The notes: generated from the letters alone by a model not told the origin. Shown: positions 30,219 through 37,928, counted from the stretch's first letter. The stretch is DNA of 64,000 bases from Peribacillus frigoritolerans (GCF_040250305.1 NZ_CP158190.1:3256001-3320000), one strand, 5' to 3'. Numbers and translations are program-made.

Positions 30219-30370
30219 TATCTTTACCTCCTCTACTTATTAACCAGTACCCCTAGTCCTCCATGTAGTGTCATAGCTTCGCTTGTTATTCGAGATCTGC
30301 GTCCCAACCAGCCTCAAACATGTTTCTACAAGTAGGGGGCGGACAGTTTAGTTCACGGGATCAAGTCCCA
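30219..30370 (-). ncRNA. Candidate IS110 bridge-RNA region
   Basis: Non-coding sequence upstream of the transposase. In IS110-group elements this end encodes the bridge RNA whose loops base-pair with donor and target DNA. The region contains no frame and several short complementary blocks. Assignment rests on family knowledge and position; loops were not folded. Confidence 0.45.
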
Positions 30371-30417
30371 CGCACCCGTACGTCCTACCCTGGCTACTGA
30401 TATAATAGATTCTATTA

Positions 30418-30478
30418 AAAAAAGGTCAACCAGTAATTTTTACTGGTCGACCTTTTAATACGAACGCACCCGTTAGTT
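30418..30478 (-). repeat. Terminator plus right arm of the modular repeat (variant hairpin)
   Basis: A different strong terminator (AAAGGTCAACCAGTAA with TTACTGGTCGACCTTTT, A-run on the left) is followed by the standard right arm AACGCACCCGTTAGTT (30463-30478). The left arm is absent. Confidence 0.7.
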
Positions 30479-30504
30479 CATTAAGAACCTTGATACTATG
30501 TTAA

Positions 30505-30771
30505 TTAGTAAATACTTCCGTATTTGGAACGTTCATCGAGTATTGCATAAGCTATAAACAGTACGTAATAACTTATATTAAACAATGCAAGCATAAAACG
30601 TTGCTTATTGTTACTTGCACCAAACGCAATTATAAACCCTGCAAAAGGCCCGATTTGCCCAATCATCCAAATAGGATTAGCCGAGCCGCCTATTTCTAAC
30701 GTAGCTTCATTCAATGCGGTTAAAAAGGCAAAAGGCACCCACGCTAATGATAATTTAGCCCATTTATTCAA
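30505..30771 (-). CDS. Small multi-helix membrane protein (88 aa)
   Basis: Starts MNKWAKLSLAWVPFAFLTAL with three hydrophobic segments. I chose TTG at 30771 with GGGGTGA 5 nt upstream; a start at 30819 would overlap a TATAAT-like -10 box. Family not recognised. The stop lies 27 nt from a repeat right arm. Confidence 0.6.
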   Translation of the reverse strand: MNKWAKLSLAWVPFAFLTALNEATLEIGGSANPIWMIGQIGPFAGFIIAFGASNNKQRFMLALFNISYYVLFIAYAILDERSKYGSIY

Positions 30772-30840
30772 AATGTCACCCCTATTCCATCTCCAAAAGT
30801 CCCCAATAAAATTGACCATAATTATAACGTATCTCTCTTG

Positions 30841-30921
30841 AAGTATCCTGCCCCGATAGTTTCATAAAGAAAAAGCTACCATAAAGACAGCTCTAATCTT
30901 CAGCTAACGCATCTGTTGCTT
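30841..30921 (-). repeat. Modular terminator repeat, copy 2
   Basis: Left arm ATCCTGCCCCGATAGTT, central hairpin (AGCTACCATAAAGACAGCT, one arm mutated) and right arm AGCTAACGCATCTGTTG, ending 8 nt from the DUF402 stop. Confidence 0.85.
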
Positions 30922-30928
30922 AATAAAG

Positions 30929-31471
30929 TTATTTTAATTCATTGACTAAGAATTCCTTATGAAAATGGGATAAATCAAGCAATTCAAAGCTTCGATTATT
31001 TATTAACTTAGTAAGGATGTTTACTTCATCCCAAGCTGAATCATAAAGAGATTTATCAATAATTCCATTAAGAAAAGCCTCTTCAAGCTCATCAGCATCT
31101 TTTTGAATTACTTCTCCAGAAGGTAACAAAATAATATCTAAATACAAATCATCCAAATAGGGAATATCATTATCTACTCCATTGCCTAGGCAAACATCAA
31201 TATACCATTGCACTATATTCCCATTATTATCAAACATTGTTGTTACTGAATGCTTTTTTTTTACGGGAAATTGTTGAAGCCACATGTAACCATTATCAAC
31301 AATACATATATTCTTATCCTCATACCAAACGGATAATGGTTTAGCAACTTTAATTGTATGTAATAAAGTTATATAACCCTTAAATTCTTTAGTATCAAGA
31401 AACGCTTGTGCATATTTTCTATCCAAGACACGTTTCCATTCTGAACGGTTTCCATATTTTCTCTTTAGCAT
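30929..31471 (-). CDS. DUF402 family protein
   Basis: About 180 residues. WYEDKNICIVDNGYMWLQQF, VTTMFDNNGNIVQWYIDV and PYLDDLYLDIILLPSGEV are the DUF402 core, whose Asp/Glu residues bind divalent metal in nucleoside-di/triphosphate phosphatases of this fold. Whether this one is such an enzyme is inference. The second ATG (31471) is better spaced from GGGGG than the one at 31477. Confidence 0.8.
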   Translation of the reverse strand: MLKRKYGNRSEWKRVLDRKYAQAFLDTKEFKGYITLLHTIKVAKPLSVWYEDKNICIVDNGYMWLQQFPVKKKHSVTTMFDNNGNIVQWYIDVCLGNGVDNDIPYLDDLYLDIILLPSGEVIQKDADELEEAFLNGIIDKSLYDSAWDEVNILTKLINNRSFELLDLSHFHKEFLVNELK

Positions 31472-31556
31472 CTTCATCCCCCAAACCGAAAATTATTTAC
31501 CTAATTATAACATTCGAATTTAAGTGAATTGCTAAAAAATGGGTGATTTCTTCTTC

Positions 31557-31631
31557 AACTAAACTGCCCCTTTAGTTCAAAAGCCACCGAATGGTAGCCC
31601 CTGATCTCAACTACCGAACCTTGTAGTTGTA
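31557..31631 (-). repeat. Modular repeat, copy 3 (variant centre and right arm)
   Basis: Left arm AACTAAACTGCCCCTTTAG is kept. The centre is a different hairpin (GCCACC with GGTAGC) and the right arm is CAACTACCGAACCTTGTAG, still an inverted pair, ending 7 nt from the next stop. Confidence 0.7.
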
Positions 31632-31638
31632 GAATTTT

Positions 31639-32193
31639 CTATTTGGAATTTATGTAATAAACCAGATTATCAGTCCATTCACCAAATTCAAAAATAAATC
31701 CTTTTCTTATGCATTCAAACTCCATTCCTACATTCTCTGCTAACTTATAAGAAGGTGTGTTATCAACGTTTATATGAGCCTCAATTCGGTGGAAATTCAA
31801 GTCTTTAAAGGCGATATTAAGGGCTTCTTTTACTGCCTCTTTACAATAACCATTTCTCCAATATTGATTATGGATATTGTAACCTATCCTACCCCATTGA
31901 AAGTCACTTCTCTCTAAGGTGGAAAAATCTATCGTTCCAAGATGTGTACCGTCTTCTTTCCTAAAGACACCAAAAACATATGCTATATCATCCACTGCTA
32001 ATTCTTGATGTTTTCCCACTAAGTTGGTAAACCATTCCTCTGAACATTCACTCATATCAATCTTCCCTTGATCATACCTGTGTTGAGATGGAAGTCTATT
32101 TTTAAATTCGCTAAGCCAATTTTTAAAATCATTTTCCTTTAATGGTCTTATTACTAATCTTTCTGTTTCTGAAACGCTGTCAAATTTGTTCAA
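31639..32193 (-). CDS. GNAT acetyltransferase (RimJ/RimL type)
   Basis: 184 residues. ERLVIRPLKENDF, YNIHNQYWRNGYCKEAVKEA and FHRIEAHINVDNTPSYKLAE with VGMEFECIRKGF are the acetyl-CoA fold motifs of RimL-like enzymes that acetylate protein N-termini or small amines. The TTG at 32193 has better RBS spacing (AAAGG) than the TTG at 32202. Confidence 0.82.
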   Translation of the reverse strand: MNKFDSVSETERLVIRPLKENDFKNWLSEFKNRLPSQHRYDQGKIDMSECSEEWFTNLVGKHQELAVDDIAYVFGVFRKEDGTHLGTIDFSTLERSDFQWGRIGYNIHNQYWRNGYCKEAVKEALNIAFKDLNFHRIEAHINVDNTPSYKLAENVGMEFECIRKGFIFEFGEWTDNLVYYINSK

Positions 32194-32317
32194 ATAAAAC
32201 AACCTTTCTATTTAGGTCTTTTCTTAACTCTTAAAATCTCTCCATTTCAAAATAAATCCAATTATTAACTATTCGCCTTAACAGTATTAATCCCTTTTTG
32301 TAACGTATTCAATCTTC

Positions 32318-32344
32318 AACTAACCTGCCCCGATAGTTCCATAA
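32318..32344 (-). repeat. Modular repeat, copy 4: left arm only
   Basis: AACTAACCTGCCCCGATAG plus TTCCATAA, then interrupted by GGGGTACCGCC. The usual central hairpin does not follow. Confidence 0.8.
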
Positions 32345-32384
32345 GGGGTACCGCCAACATTTCGGAAATTTTGTACGCTAACTG

Positions 32385-32465
32385 AGCAAAAAAAAGTCGT
32401 ATTCCTCTAATGCTAAGGAATCGACTTTTTAATTTAGCTTGTACAGCTAACGTCCCCTTTTAGTT
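32385..32465 (-). terminator. Terminator and right-arm-like hairpin behind the MDR gene
   Basis: AAAAGTCGTATTCCT pairs with AAGGAATCGACTTTTT (to 32430) with A-tract on the left; AGCTAACGTCCCCTTTTAG (32445-32463), a right-arm relative, touches the stop codon of the next gene. Confidence 0.8.
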
Positions 32466-33457
32466 TACTTTAGCTTGAGAATTATTTTCCCTTTAGCTTT
32501 TCCATTCTCTGAATATACCAATGCTTCGTTCGCTTTGTCAAAAGCGAAAACACGATCTATAATCGGTTTAATTTTCTCGGTTTCAAGTAGTTCAGATAGA
32601 ATCTTTAATTGCTTTCCACTATGTTGCATAAAAAGAAATGTGTATTCTATATCATGTTTCTTTTCTAATTTCGTTATTTTTGAACTGACTAATGAGAGAA
32701 TTGTTTTCTTAATTAGACCAAGTCCCATTTCTTTTGCGAAACGACCATTCGGAGTTCCAGCGATAGAAACAATTTTACCCCCTTTTTTTACTGTCAAAAA
32801 TGACTTCTCTAATGTTTCACCTCCAACACTATCAATTACTGCGTCATAATCTTTTATGACGTCTTCGAAATTCACAGATTTATAGTTAATAATTTTATCT
32901 GCTCCAAGTGATTTGGTTAATTCAATTCCTTCGCTAGAAGTTGTTGCAACATACGCTCCCATTTCTTTTGCTAATTGGATCGCAAATGTTCCTACTCCAC
33001 CAGAACCAGCGTGAATGAGGATTTTTTGCCCTTTTTTTATACTCAATATGTCATGAAGAGCTTGGTAGGATGTTAGTCCAACTAGTGGAATTGAAGCAGC
33101 TTCTTCAAATGTAAGATTTTTAGGTTTCAAGGCAATATCTTCTTCATGAACAGAAAAGTACTCCGTAAATGTCCCCATGTTCTCCGCACGAGGACGACCG
33201 TACACTTCATCCCCTACCTTAAACTTATTTACATCTTTTCCTACTTTGGTTATTATCCCACTGAAATCATTTCCCAACGTCAAAGGCATATTGTATTTTA
33301 ACAATAATTTTAGTTCTCCCTTCCGCACCTTTGTATCAAGTGGATTAATGCTTGCTGCATGAACTTCAACTAGAACTTCGCTGTTTCCAACTTGTGGTAT
33401 AGGTCGTTCAATAAAGGTAGGGGATTCATTATATCCTTTTATTGCAAATGCTCTCAT
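32465..33457 (-). CDS. NADP-dependent zinc-free alcohol dehydrogenase/quinone reductase (MDR family)
   Basis: 330 residues. GroES-like domain first (VHAASINPLDTKVRKGELK, LGNDFSGIITKVG), then Rossmann domain with IHAGSGGVGTFAIQLAKEMG. No zinc ligands, so quinone oxidoreductase-like. Likely reduces quinones or enals with NADPH. The ATG at 33457 has GAGGTG 7 nt upstream. Possibly detoxification together with the SDR and TetR genes upstream. Confidence 0.87.
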   Translation of the reverse strand: MRAFAIKGYNESPTFIERPIPQVGNSEVLVEVHAASINPLDTKVRKGELKLLLKYNMPLTLGNDFSGIITKVGKDVNKFKVGDEVYGRPRAENMGTFTEYFSVHEEDIALKPKNLTFEEAASIPLVGLTSYQALHDILSIKKGQKILIHAGSGGVGTFAIQLAKEMGAYVATTSSEGIELTKSLGADKIINYKSVNFEDVIKDYDAVIDSVGGETLEKSFLTVKKGGKIVSIAGTPNGRFAKEMGLGLIKKTILSLVSSKITKLEKKHDIEYTFLFMQHSGKQLKILSELLETEKIKPIIDRVFAFDKANEALVYSENGKAKGKIILKLK

Positions 33458-33658
33458 TATAAAACACCTCATTATTAAATTTCGATAATCAAAATTGTTT
33501 ATCTAATTTCTCTTTATTCGTTAATTGTAGCTTTGGAATAAAGTTTGATCAAAATGGATGGGGTTGGTTTTGAGATAGATTTAGTTTTTATAAAAAAGAT
33601 TGATCAAAAGTTTCCATAAGCCTTGCTACAACAATATTTTTTTAGAATTACCTTACTA

Positions 33659-33739
33659 AAACGGTGCAACTTTTTTGCAACCGGTATAACTTTATTGTAA
33701 ACGGTACATCTTTTTTGTAACCGATACAACTTTATTTGT
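33659..33739. repeat. Four tandem 20-bp repeats
   Basis: Units with consensus AACCGGTACAACTTTTTTGT follow one another head to tail (33659, 33679, 33699, 33719), each with 2-4 substitutions. They lie between the isomerase-like gene and the MDR promoter. They could be iterated binding sites or a microsatellite-like expansion. Confidence 0.85.
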
Positions 33740-33779
33740 AATTAACACTTTAAAAGACCTGTTTCGGTACTACTTTTGT

Positions 33780-34049
33780 TTATGCCTGGTTCGCATCGTC
33801 GACTAGTTGGGTGTATTCTATTTTCATGTATTTATATAACGGCAATGATTCCAAAGCCGTTTTTAATTCGTCATCGCTGTCAGCAATACAAAGAGACCAA
33901 TGCTCATCTCTAGTGTGGGAAAGGTAAAAAGTGTTGATCAAACCCTGTTCCACTAATTCAGCAAATCGTGTTTGTTCCGCAGGTAACAATTCAGCAATTT
34001 CTTCCTCAGTTGCTGATGGATCAATTTTAATATGACCGAGAAAACGCAG
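33780..34049 (-). CDS. Muconolactone-isomerase-like small protein with CTG start
   Basis: 89 residues of ferredoxin-like fold: LRFLGHIKIDPSATEEEIAE at the start, HTRDEHWSLCIADSDDELKT and LPLYKYMKIEYTQL later, as in muconolactone delta-isomerase and YciI-like proteins. No ATG/GTG/TTG precedes the conserved beta strand; AGGAGGG is followed after 6 nt by CTG (34047-34049), the likely start. It follows the SDR gene by 34 nt, so they are co-transcribed. Confidence 0.72.
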   Translation of the reverse strand: MRFLGHIKIDPSATEEEIAELLPAEQTRFAELVEQGLINTFYLSHTRDEHWSLCIADSDDELKTALESLPLYKYMKIEYTQLVDDANQA

Positions 34050-34083
34050 TTTAATCCCTCCTAAACATAATTAATCGAAAATT

Positions 34084-34785
34084 TTATTGAAACAATTGTG
34101 GGTACAGGGAAGGGACTCCCCCTGCAAGGCCTTGTTGTAGATTCCGGCTTGTATCATCAGCAATAATTTCGTAGAGGCCAGTTTCGATTCCATCAATCGC
34201 GATCTTGGCGATTTCCTTTGGACTAGCCTTAGGTGCTTCGATACCAGCTGTCAAATCCGTGTCCATGAACGCTACATGCAATCCGGCAACCTTAATGTTT
34301 TTAGGGGCCAACTCCAATCGTAATGCATTTGTTACTCCCCACTGAGCAGATTTTGCTGCTGAATACGCGCCTGAATCACCGGTATTGAACCAAGATAATG
34401 CAGATAGAATATTTAGGATCGAGCCTCCTCCATTTTTTTCAATAACTGGTGCAAAAGCACGAACCATTGAAATTGTACCGAAAACATTGGTGTTGAATTC
34501 AACATGAATATCTTCCAGTTCTCCTGCGAAAAGGGATGCACCTGTTGCGGTACCAGCATTGTTAATCAGGAGGGTTGCATCCCCAGCTACCTCAGCCGCT
34601 GCCATGATGGATTTCGAATCAGTAATATCGAGCTGCAGCGGTATAGCACCTGGTAGGTCGATTGATGCTGGGTTTCTTGCTCCAGCGTATACTTTGGCTC
34701 CTCTTGCTAGAAGCTCAAGAGCCAATTGTTTACCTAAACCACGATTTGAACCACTGACAATAGCAACTTGTTTTGAAATATTCAT
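34084..34785 (-). CDS. Short-chain dehydrogenase/reductase (SDR)
   Basis: 233 residues. NAD(P) motif VSGSNRGLGKQLALELLARG; NNAG; catalytic Ser in LNILSALSWF and the YSAAKSA Tyr/Lys pair. RBS GGGAG. Substrate unknown. Forms an operon with the small isomerase-like gene and is probably controlled by the TetR gene just upstream, since similar AGAAYGTTC sites precede both. Confidence 0.87.
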   Translation of the reverse strand: MNISKQVAIVSGSNRGLGKQLALELLARGAKVYAGARNPASIDLPGAIPLQLDITDSKSIMAAAEVAGDATLLINNAGTATGASLFAGELEDIHVEFNTNVFGTISMVRAFAPVIEKNGGGSILNILSALSWFNTGDSGAYSAAKSAQWGVTNALRLELAPKNIKVAGLHVAFMDTDLTAGIEAPKASPKEIAKIAIDGIETGLYEIIADDTSRNLQQGLAGGVPSLYPQLFQ

Positions 34786-35076
34786 TTTTATTTCTCCCTT
34801 ATTTTAGAATTATCGTTCTTGAATTTTTGCGCACGCAGTCATTTTTTACATCTGAGTGCTTTACCACACAAGTAAATTACTTACCAGACATCATATCGTT
34901 AACTTGATTTACAAGAATGTTCTCGTTCGGACCCGGATTGTTACGATCTAATATATAATTTGAGTTTCACAACTGAAATAACGTTGAAGTAGGAGTGCAA
35001 AGAATGAGAGCATTATCAAGAACGCTCATTCTAAAATTAATAAAAAAATGCAATTTGATACTAATTTGTTAAAAAA
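34786..35076. promoter_or_regulatory. SDR promoter region with palindromes
   Basis: Contains AGAATGTTCT (34914-34923), a near-match of the AGAACGTTCA in the tetR promoter, and a larger inverted repeat (AGAATGAG near 35002 with CTCATTCT near 35033). These are candidate TetR operators. Confidence 0.45.
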
Positions 35077-35655
35077 TTAGTATCCTTTCAGCAGTCTTAT
35101 TGAAGTATTCACCAAGTTATTTAACTTTTCTTTTGAAATCGATGTTCTTGCCATGACTCTTACACCAATTGAAAGAGCGTTCAGATATTCAGCCATTTCT
35201 TTTGCATCTAAATCACTAGAAAACTCTTCATTTTGCTGTCCCCAAATAATAATCTTCTGAAAAAGTTCCTCAGTCGTGATAAAAGATTCTACAGATTTAG
35301 TATCTACGTCTAAATCATGAGCAGCTAATTCTGTCGATGAATTAACTATTAAACAGCCCGAAGGCTTTCCTTCCTCATCGACAATCATAAAATGGAGAAT
35401 AATCTCAATAGCTTCCCTTGCAGTATTTGTAATAATTTTTTTTGAAAGGGCTGTTTCAACTTTGTTACAATAACGATCCATAGCCTGTATAAAAAGTGAA
35501 CGTTTATCACCAAATGTATCATATATACTTCTACGGTGAATGCCCATCTTCTCAACAAGGTCACTCATTGATGTCTTCTCATAGCCTAGTTCCCAGAAAA
35601 GATTCATTGCTTTATCTAGTACTTCGCTCACTTCAAACTCTTTACTTCTAGCCAT
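35077..35655 (-). CDS. TetR/AcrR family repressor
   Basis: 192 residues. N-terminal HTH: EVLDKAMNLFWELGYEKTSM, then VEKMGIHRRSIYDTFGDKR. The C-terminal ligand domain resembles TetR_C_33/YxaF-like regulators. Likely represses itself and the SDR operon. Start ATG with GGAGGTAAAC upstream. Confidence 0.87.
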   Translation of the reverse strand: MARSKEFEVSEVLDKAMNLFWELGYEKTSMSDLVEKMGIHRRSIYDTFGDKRSLFIQAMDRYCNKVETALSKKIITNTAREAIEIILHFMIVDEEGKPSGCLIVNSSTELAAHDLDVDTKSVESFITTEELFQKIIIWGQQNEEFSSDLDAKEMAEYLNALSIGVRVMARTSISKEKLNNLVNTSIRLLKGY

Positions 35656-35689
35656 CTAGTTTACCTCCTAACTTCAATTTAACATAACT

Positions 35690-35699
35690 AGAACGTTCA
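35690..35699. promoter_or_regulatory. Candidate TetR operator in own promoter
   Basis: AGAACGTTCA sits about 35 nt upstream of the tetR ATG; its core GAACGTTC is a perfect palindrome, matching the site before the SDR gene. Confidence 0.4.
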
Positions 35700-35929
35700 G
35701 TAAAGTATTACTAAAAAAAGGAAAATGTTTAAAATTAGTTTCAATCGATAGTTTGGGCTTATTTCGTTAAAAGTATGTTCAACTTAGTTTAAGATAAGTA
35801 GGAATAGGCTACTTTAATTGGTTTTAGTGAGATTTAAAGACAAGGGAATGATTTAGACAATCTAATTGATTCTCTTCTTTTAATAGTAGACGAACAGTAA
35901 GAATAATCATTAAAAAGGTGGTAATAATT

Positions 35930-36055
35930 TTGAATGGAAACGTAGTATTGATGGAGAAGTTTAACAATCCAGAATTAGATAAGGATTTAAAATGGTTCTC
36001 TCCACCTGATAAGTGGGAAGTCAATTCCGAAATGTTGGCGGTACCCCTTTATTAG
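35930..36055 (+). pseudogene. DUF1349-like gene, 5' fragment only
   Basis: TTG start with AAAGGTGG RBS. The 41 codons begin MNGNVVLMEKFNNPELDKDL and continue KWFSPPDKWEV, which I read as the N-terminus of a DUF1349 (concanavalin-like) protein of about 190 residues. It then runs into the 25-bp end sequence at 36025-36049 and stops. Confidence 0.65.
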
Positions 36056-36347
36056 AAGATTCCTTACTTTGCTCAATACCAATTAGCAAATATTTATCGT
36101 CGCTATCCATATAGTGCAATCTAAAATTAGTTATTTTGTCCTTTTCATCCCAGGGGTATGTTTTTATTTCCAACGTCCAATCATTAGGAATATTTTGAGG
36201 AACAACTACTTTAAAATCAACTTTCCTTTTGATTTCAGAAAGAGTTATACTGTCGTGATTATATTTGATTTCTTTAGCTTGAACTATTAGTGGAATGTTT
36301 TGAATTAAAATAAATACAACTAATAAACGTATAAAAAGTAATTTCAA
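36021..36347 (-). pseudogene. Secreted DUF4367-like protein truncated by element end
   Basis: TTG start with GAGGTAG. Signal peptide MKLLFIRLLVVFILIQNIPL, then DFKVVVPQNIPNDWTLEIKT as in DUF4367 domains. The last residues (KGVPPTFRN) are encoded by the 25-bp inverted end, so the native C-terminus is lost and the frame is chimeric. Confidence 0.65.
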
Positions 36348-36410
36348 TTTACTACCTCTTCCTAATTGGTTTTTACATAGGTAGTTTTACCAATTTGATG
36401 TTTCTTATTA

Positions 36411-36493
36411 AACTAATCTGCCCCGTTAGTGCCATAAGAAAAAGAGCTGCCTTAAAGACAGCTCTGATCTAAAGCTAACGCACCCGTTAGTTT
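36411..36493 (-). repeat. Modular terminator repeat, copy 5
   Basis: Left arm AACTAATCTGCCCCGTTAG, hairpin AGAGCTGCCTTAAAGACAGC, right arm CTAACGCACCCGTTAG, whose stem is extended by flanking CTAAA/TTTAAG. It ends 13 nt from the stop of the next gene. Confidence 0.9.
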
Positions 36494-36505
36494 AAGTACA
36501 TCTCT

Positions 36506-37117
36506 TCACATTCCAAAAGATTCACTTCTATCATTTCTCTTCACAATCACTAAATAAATAAGAATGCATACAATCATTAGACAAAAGGTAACATTTTGTG
36601 CAATACCAATAATGTCACCCCAGCTACTTGTACCGTTTACAAACAACTGCAAGATTAATCCTACAAGTAAACTCAGTAATGCAAATGGTGTTTTTTTTAC
36701 TAAGTATCCAACAACCCCACCCAGGATACCACCAATGGTTGACGCCCCATACCAGTTCACATATGTCATCGCCAGTTCTTTAAATGATATCGTTACTGTT
36801 ACTGGTATATCCGTATAAAAATGTCCAATCACGAAATAAAACGTAATTGCAGTGATTGTATAAATGGCCCCAAGTAACGCAGCCTTCTTAATGTTCCTCG
36901 CAAATATATAGCCAACAAGCATTGCTACAATAAACCACATTGGTAAAGAATTAATCATTACCGCTAAATACGCAATGACGAATTCAAGAACTGTTACACC
37001 GTCAACTAAAAATGATAAATTATCAGAAATAACTGAAAAAATTGCAACAATTAAACCAATGATAAATGTAAAGGTAACAAACTTCCAATGCACTATATAT
37101 TCTTGGTTCTCCTTCAA
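36506..37117 (-). CDS. Multi-pass membrane protein (203 aa)
   Basis: Six or so hydrophobic helices; starts MKENQEYIVHWKFVTFTFII and ends with a basic tail. TTG start with GGGAGGTG upstream. Family not securely recognised (DUF6518-like is possible). It has the best promoter seen in the accessory region plus a palindromic operator, so it is regulated. Confidence 0.7.
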   Translation of the reverse strand: MKENQEYIVHWKFVTFTFIIGLIVAIFSVISDNLSFLVDGVTVLEFVIAYLAVMINSLPMWFIVAMLVGYIFARNIKKAALLGAIYTITAITFYFVIGHFYTDIPVTVTISFKELAMTYVNWYGASTIGGILGGVVGYLVKKTPFALLSLLVGLILQLFVNGTSSWGDIIGIAQNVTFCLMIVCILIYLVIVKRNDRSESFGM

Positions 37118-37171
37118 AAAAGCACCTCCCTATTCATCCAAACAACTCCTATTGTTCCTCTGACATCCGAT

Positions 37172-37236
37172 GTATGTACTAAGTAGTTCATACACCTTAT
37201 AGATGTACTATACCCATAATACACATAACGTGTCAA
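37172..37236 (-). promoter_or_regulatory. Sigma-A promoter with 22-bp palindromic operator
   Basis: On the minus strand TTGACA (37231-37236), 18 nt, TATAGT (37207-37212). Fourteen nt further is GTATGAACTACTTAGTACAT plus AC (37172-37193), a near-perfect palindrome at the expected start of the transcript. The shape resembles GntR/YtrA-type operators; no such regulator gene is adjacent. Confidence 0.7.
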
Positions 37237-37288
37237 TATGGTTTAGAACAAATTCTTGTTTAAATAGTTACACTATTAGTATGCAAAT

Positions 37289-37370
37289 CCACTAACCTGC
37301 CCCTTTAGTTCCATAAGAAAAAGCTGCCTTAAAGACAGCTCCGATCTTCAGCTAAAGCACTCGTTAGTTG
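37289..37370 (-). repeat. Modular terminator repeat, copy 6
   Basis: Left arm ACTAACCTGCCCCTTTAG, hairpin AGCTGCCTTAAAGACAGCT, right arm AGCTAAAGCACTCGTTAGTT. Confidence 0.9.
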
Positions 37371-37400
37371 AAAATTTCTAACTGGAAGAGATGTTATATA

Positions 37401-37872
37401 TCATGTCCAAGATGTTCCTGATGAATCACATTGTTCAAATCCAAGTTTCTTATAAAGTTGTACAGCCTGAGTGTTTTTAGGGTCAACGCTAAAAGATAGT
37501 GATGTGTAACCATCTCTAGAAGCTGTTTCAAATAACTTTTCCATAAGCAGGTTACCTATTCCCTTACCTCTTACTTTATTAATTACAGCTATACCCAGTT
37601 CAGGGAGTCTTATCATCAACATATCCATAACCTTTTTGATTTTCTGCAAATAGGCGATACCATGCAGCACCAACAGGAAAATTATCCTCAAAAGCAATTA
37701 TTGCTCTATCACCTTTTCGTCCCCACCCCTCACTATATTTTTTTATATGTGGTAAATTTAACAGTTCTTCTTTAGATGGCTTATTTTCAGGAATATGAAT
37801 AGCTTCATACATCATATCCGTTAAAAAATCTAAATCATGCTCACTTTGTTCCAAACTTTTTACTTGTATCAA
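37401..37872 (-). pseudogene. GNAT acetyltransferase with frameshift
   Basis: The N-terminal frame (MIQVKSLEQSEHDLDFLTDM, ending DDKTP) and the C-terminal frame (PELGIAVINKVRGKGIGNLL) join into one GNAT domain if a C is removed from the CCC run near 37605. The acetyl-CoA loop (RGKGIGNLL) and final KLGFEQCDS are intact. A sequencing error in the short C run is possible. Confidence 0.8.
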
Positions 37873-37928
37873 AATTAATCACCCCATTTGTTACTAATTC
37901 GACATAGAAATTTTATTACCTGTTCTTC

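Larger units (their letters stand above)
28886..30370 (-). mobile_element. IS110-family insertion sequence (intact)
   Basis: About 1.49 kb. Boundaries are inferred: AGCTAA at 28880-28885 and CGCACCCGT from 30371 together rebuild the right arm of the surrounding repeat. Inside are one transposase gene and about 150 bp of non-coding sequence upstream of it. No terminal inverted repeats, as expected for IS110. Confidence 0.6.
32343..36049. mobile_element. Candidate 3.7-kb element with 25-bp perfect inverted ends
   Basis: AAGGGGTACCGCCAACATTT plus CGGAA at 32343-32367 recurs exactly inverted at 36025-36049. Between them are an oxidoreductase, a muconolactone-isomerase-like gene, an SDR, a TetR regulator and a gene fragment; no transposase is seen. 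It could be a non-autonomous transposon or two separate element ends. Confidence 0.45.

Noticed and set aside
35824-36024. 66-aa minus-strand frame
   Set aside because: Antisense to the DUF1349-like fragment, without RBS or recognisable features.
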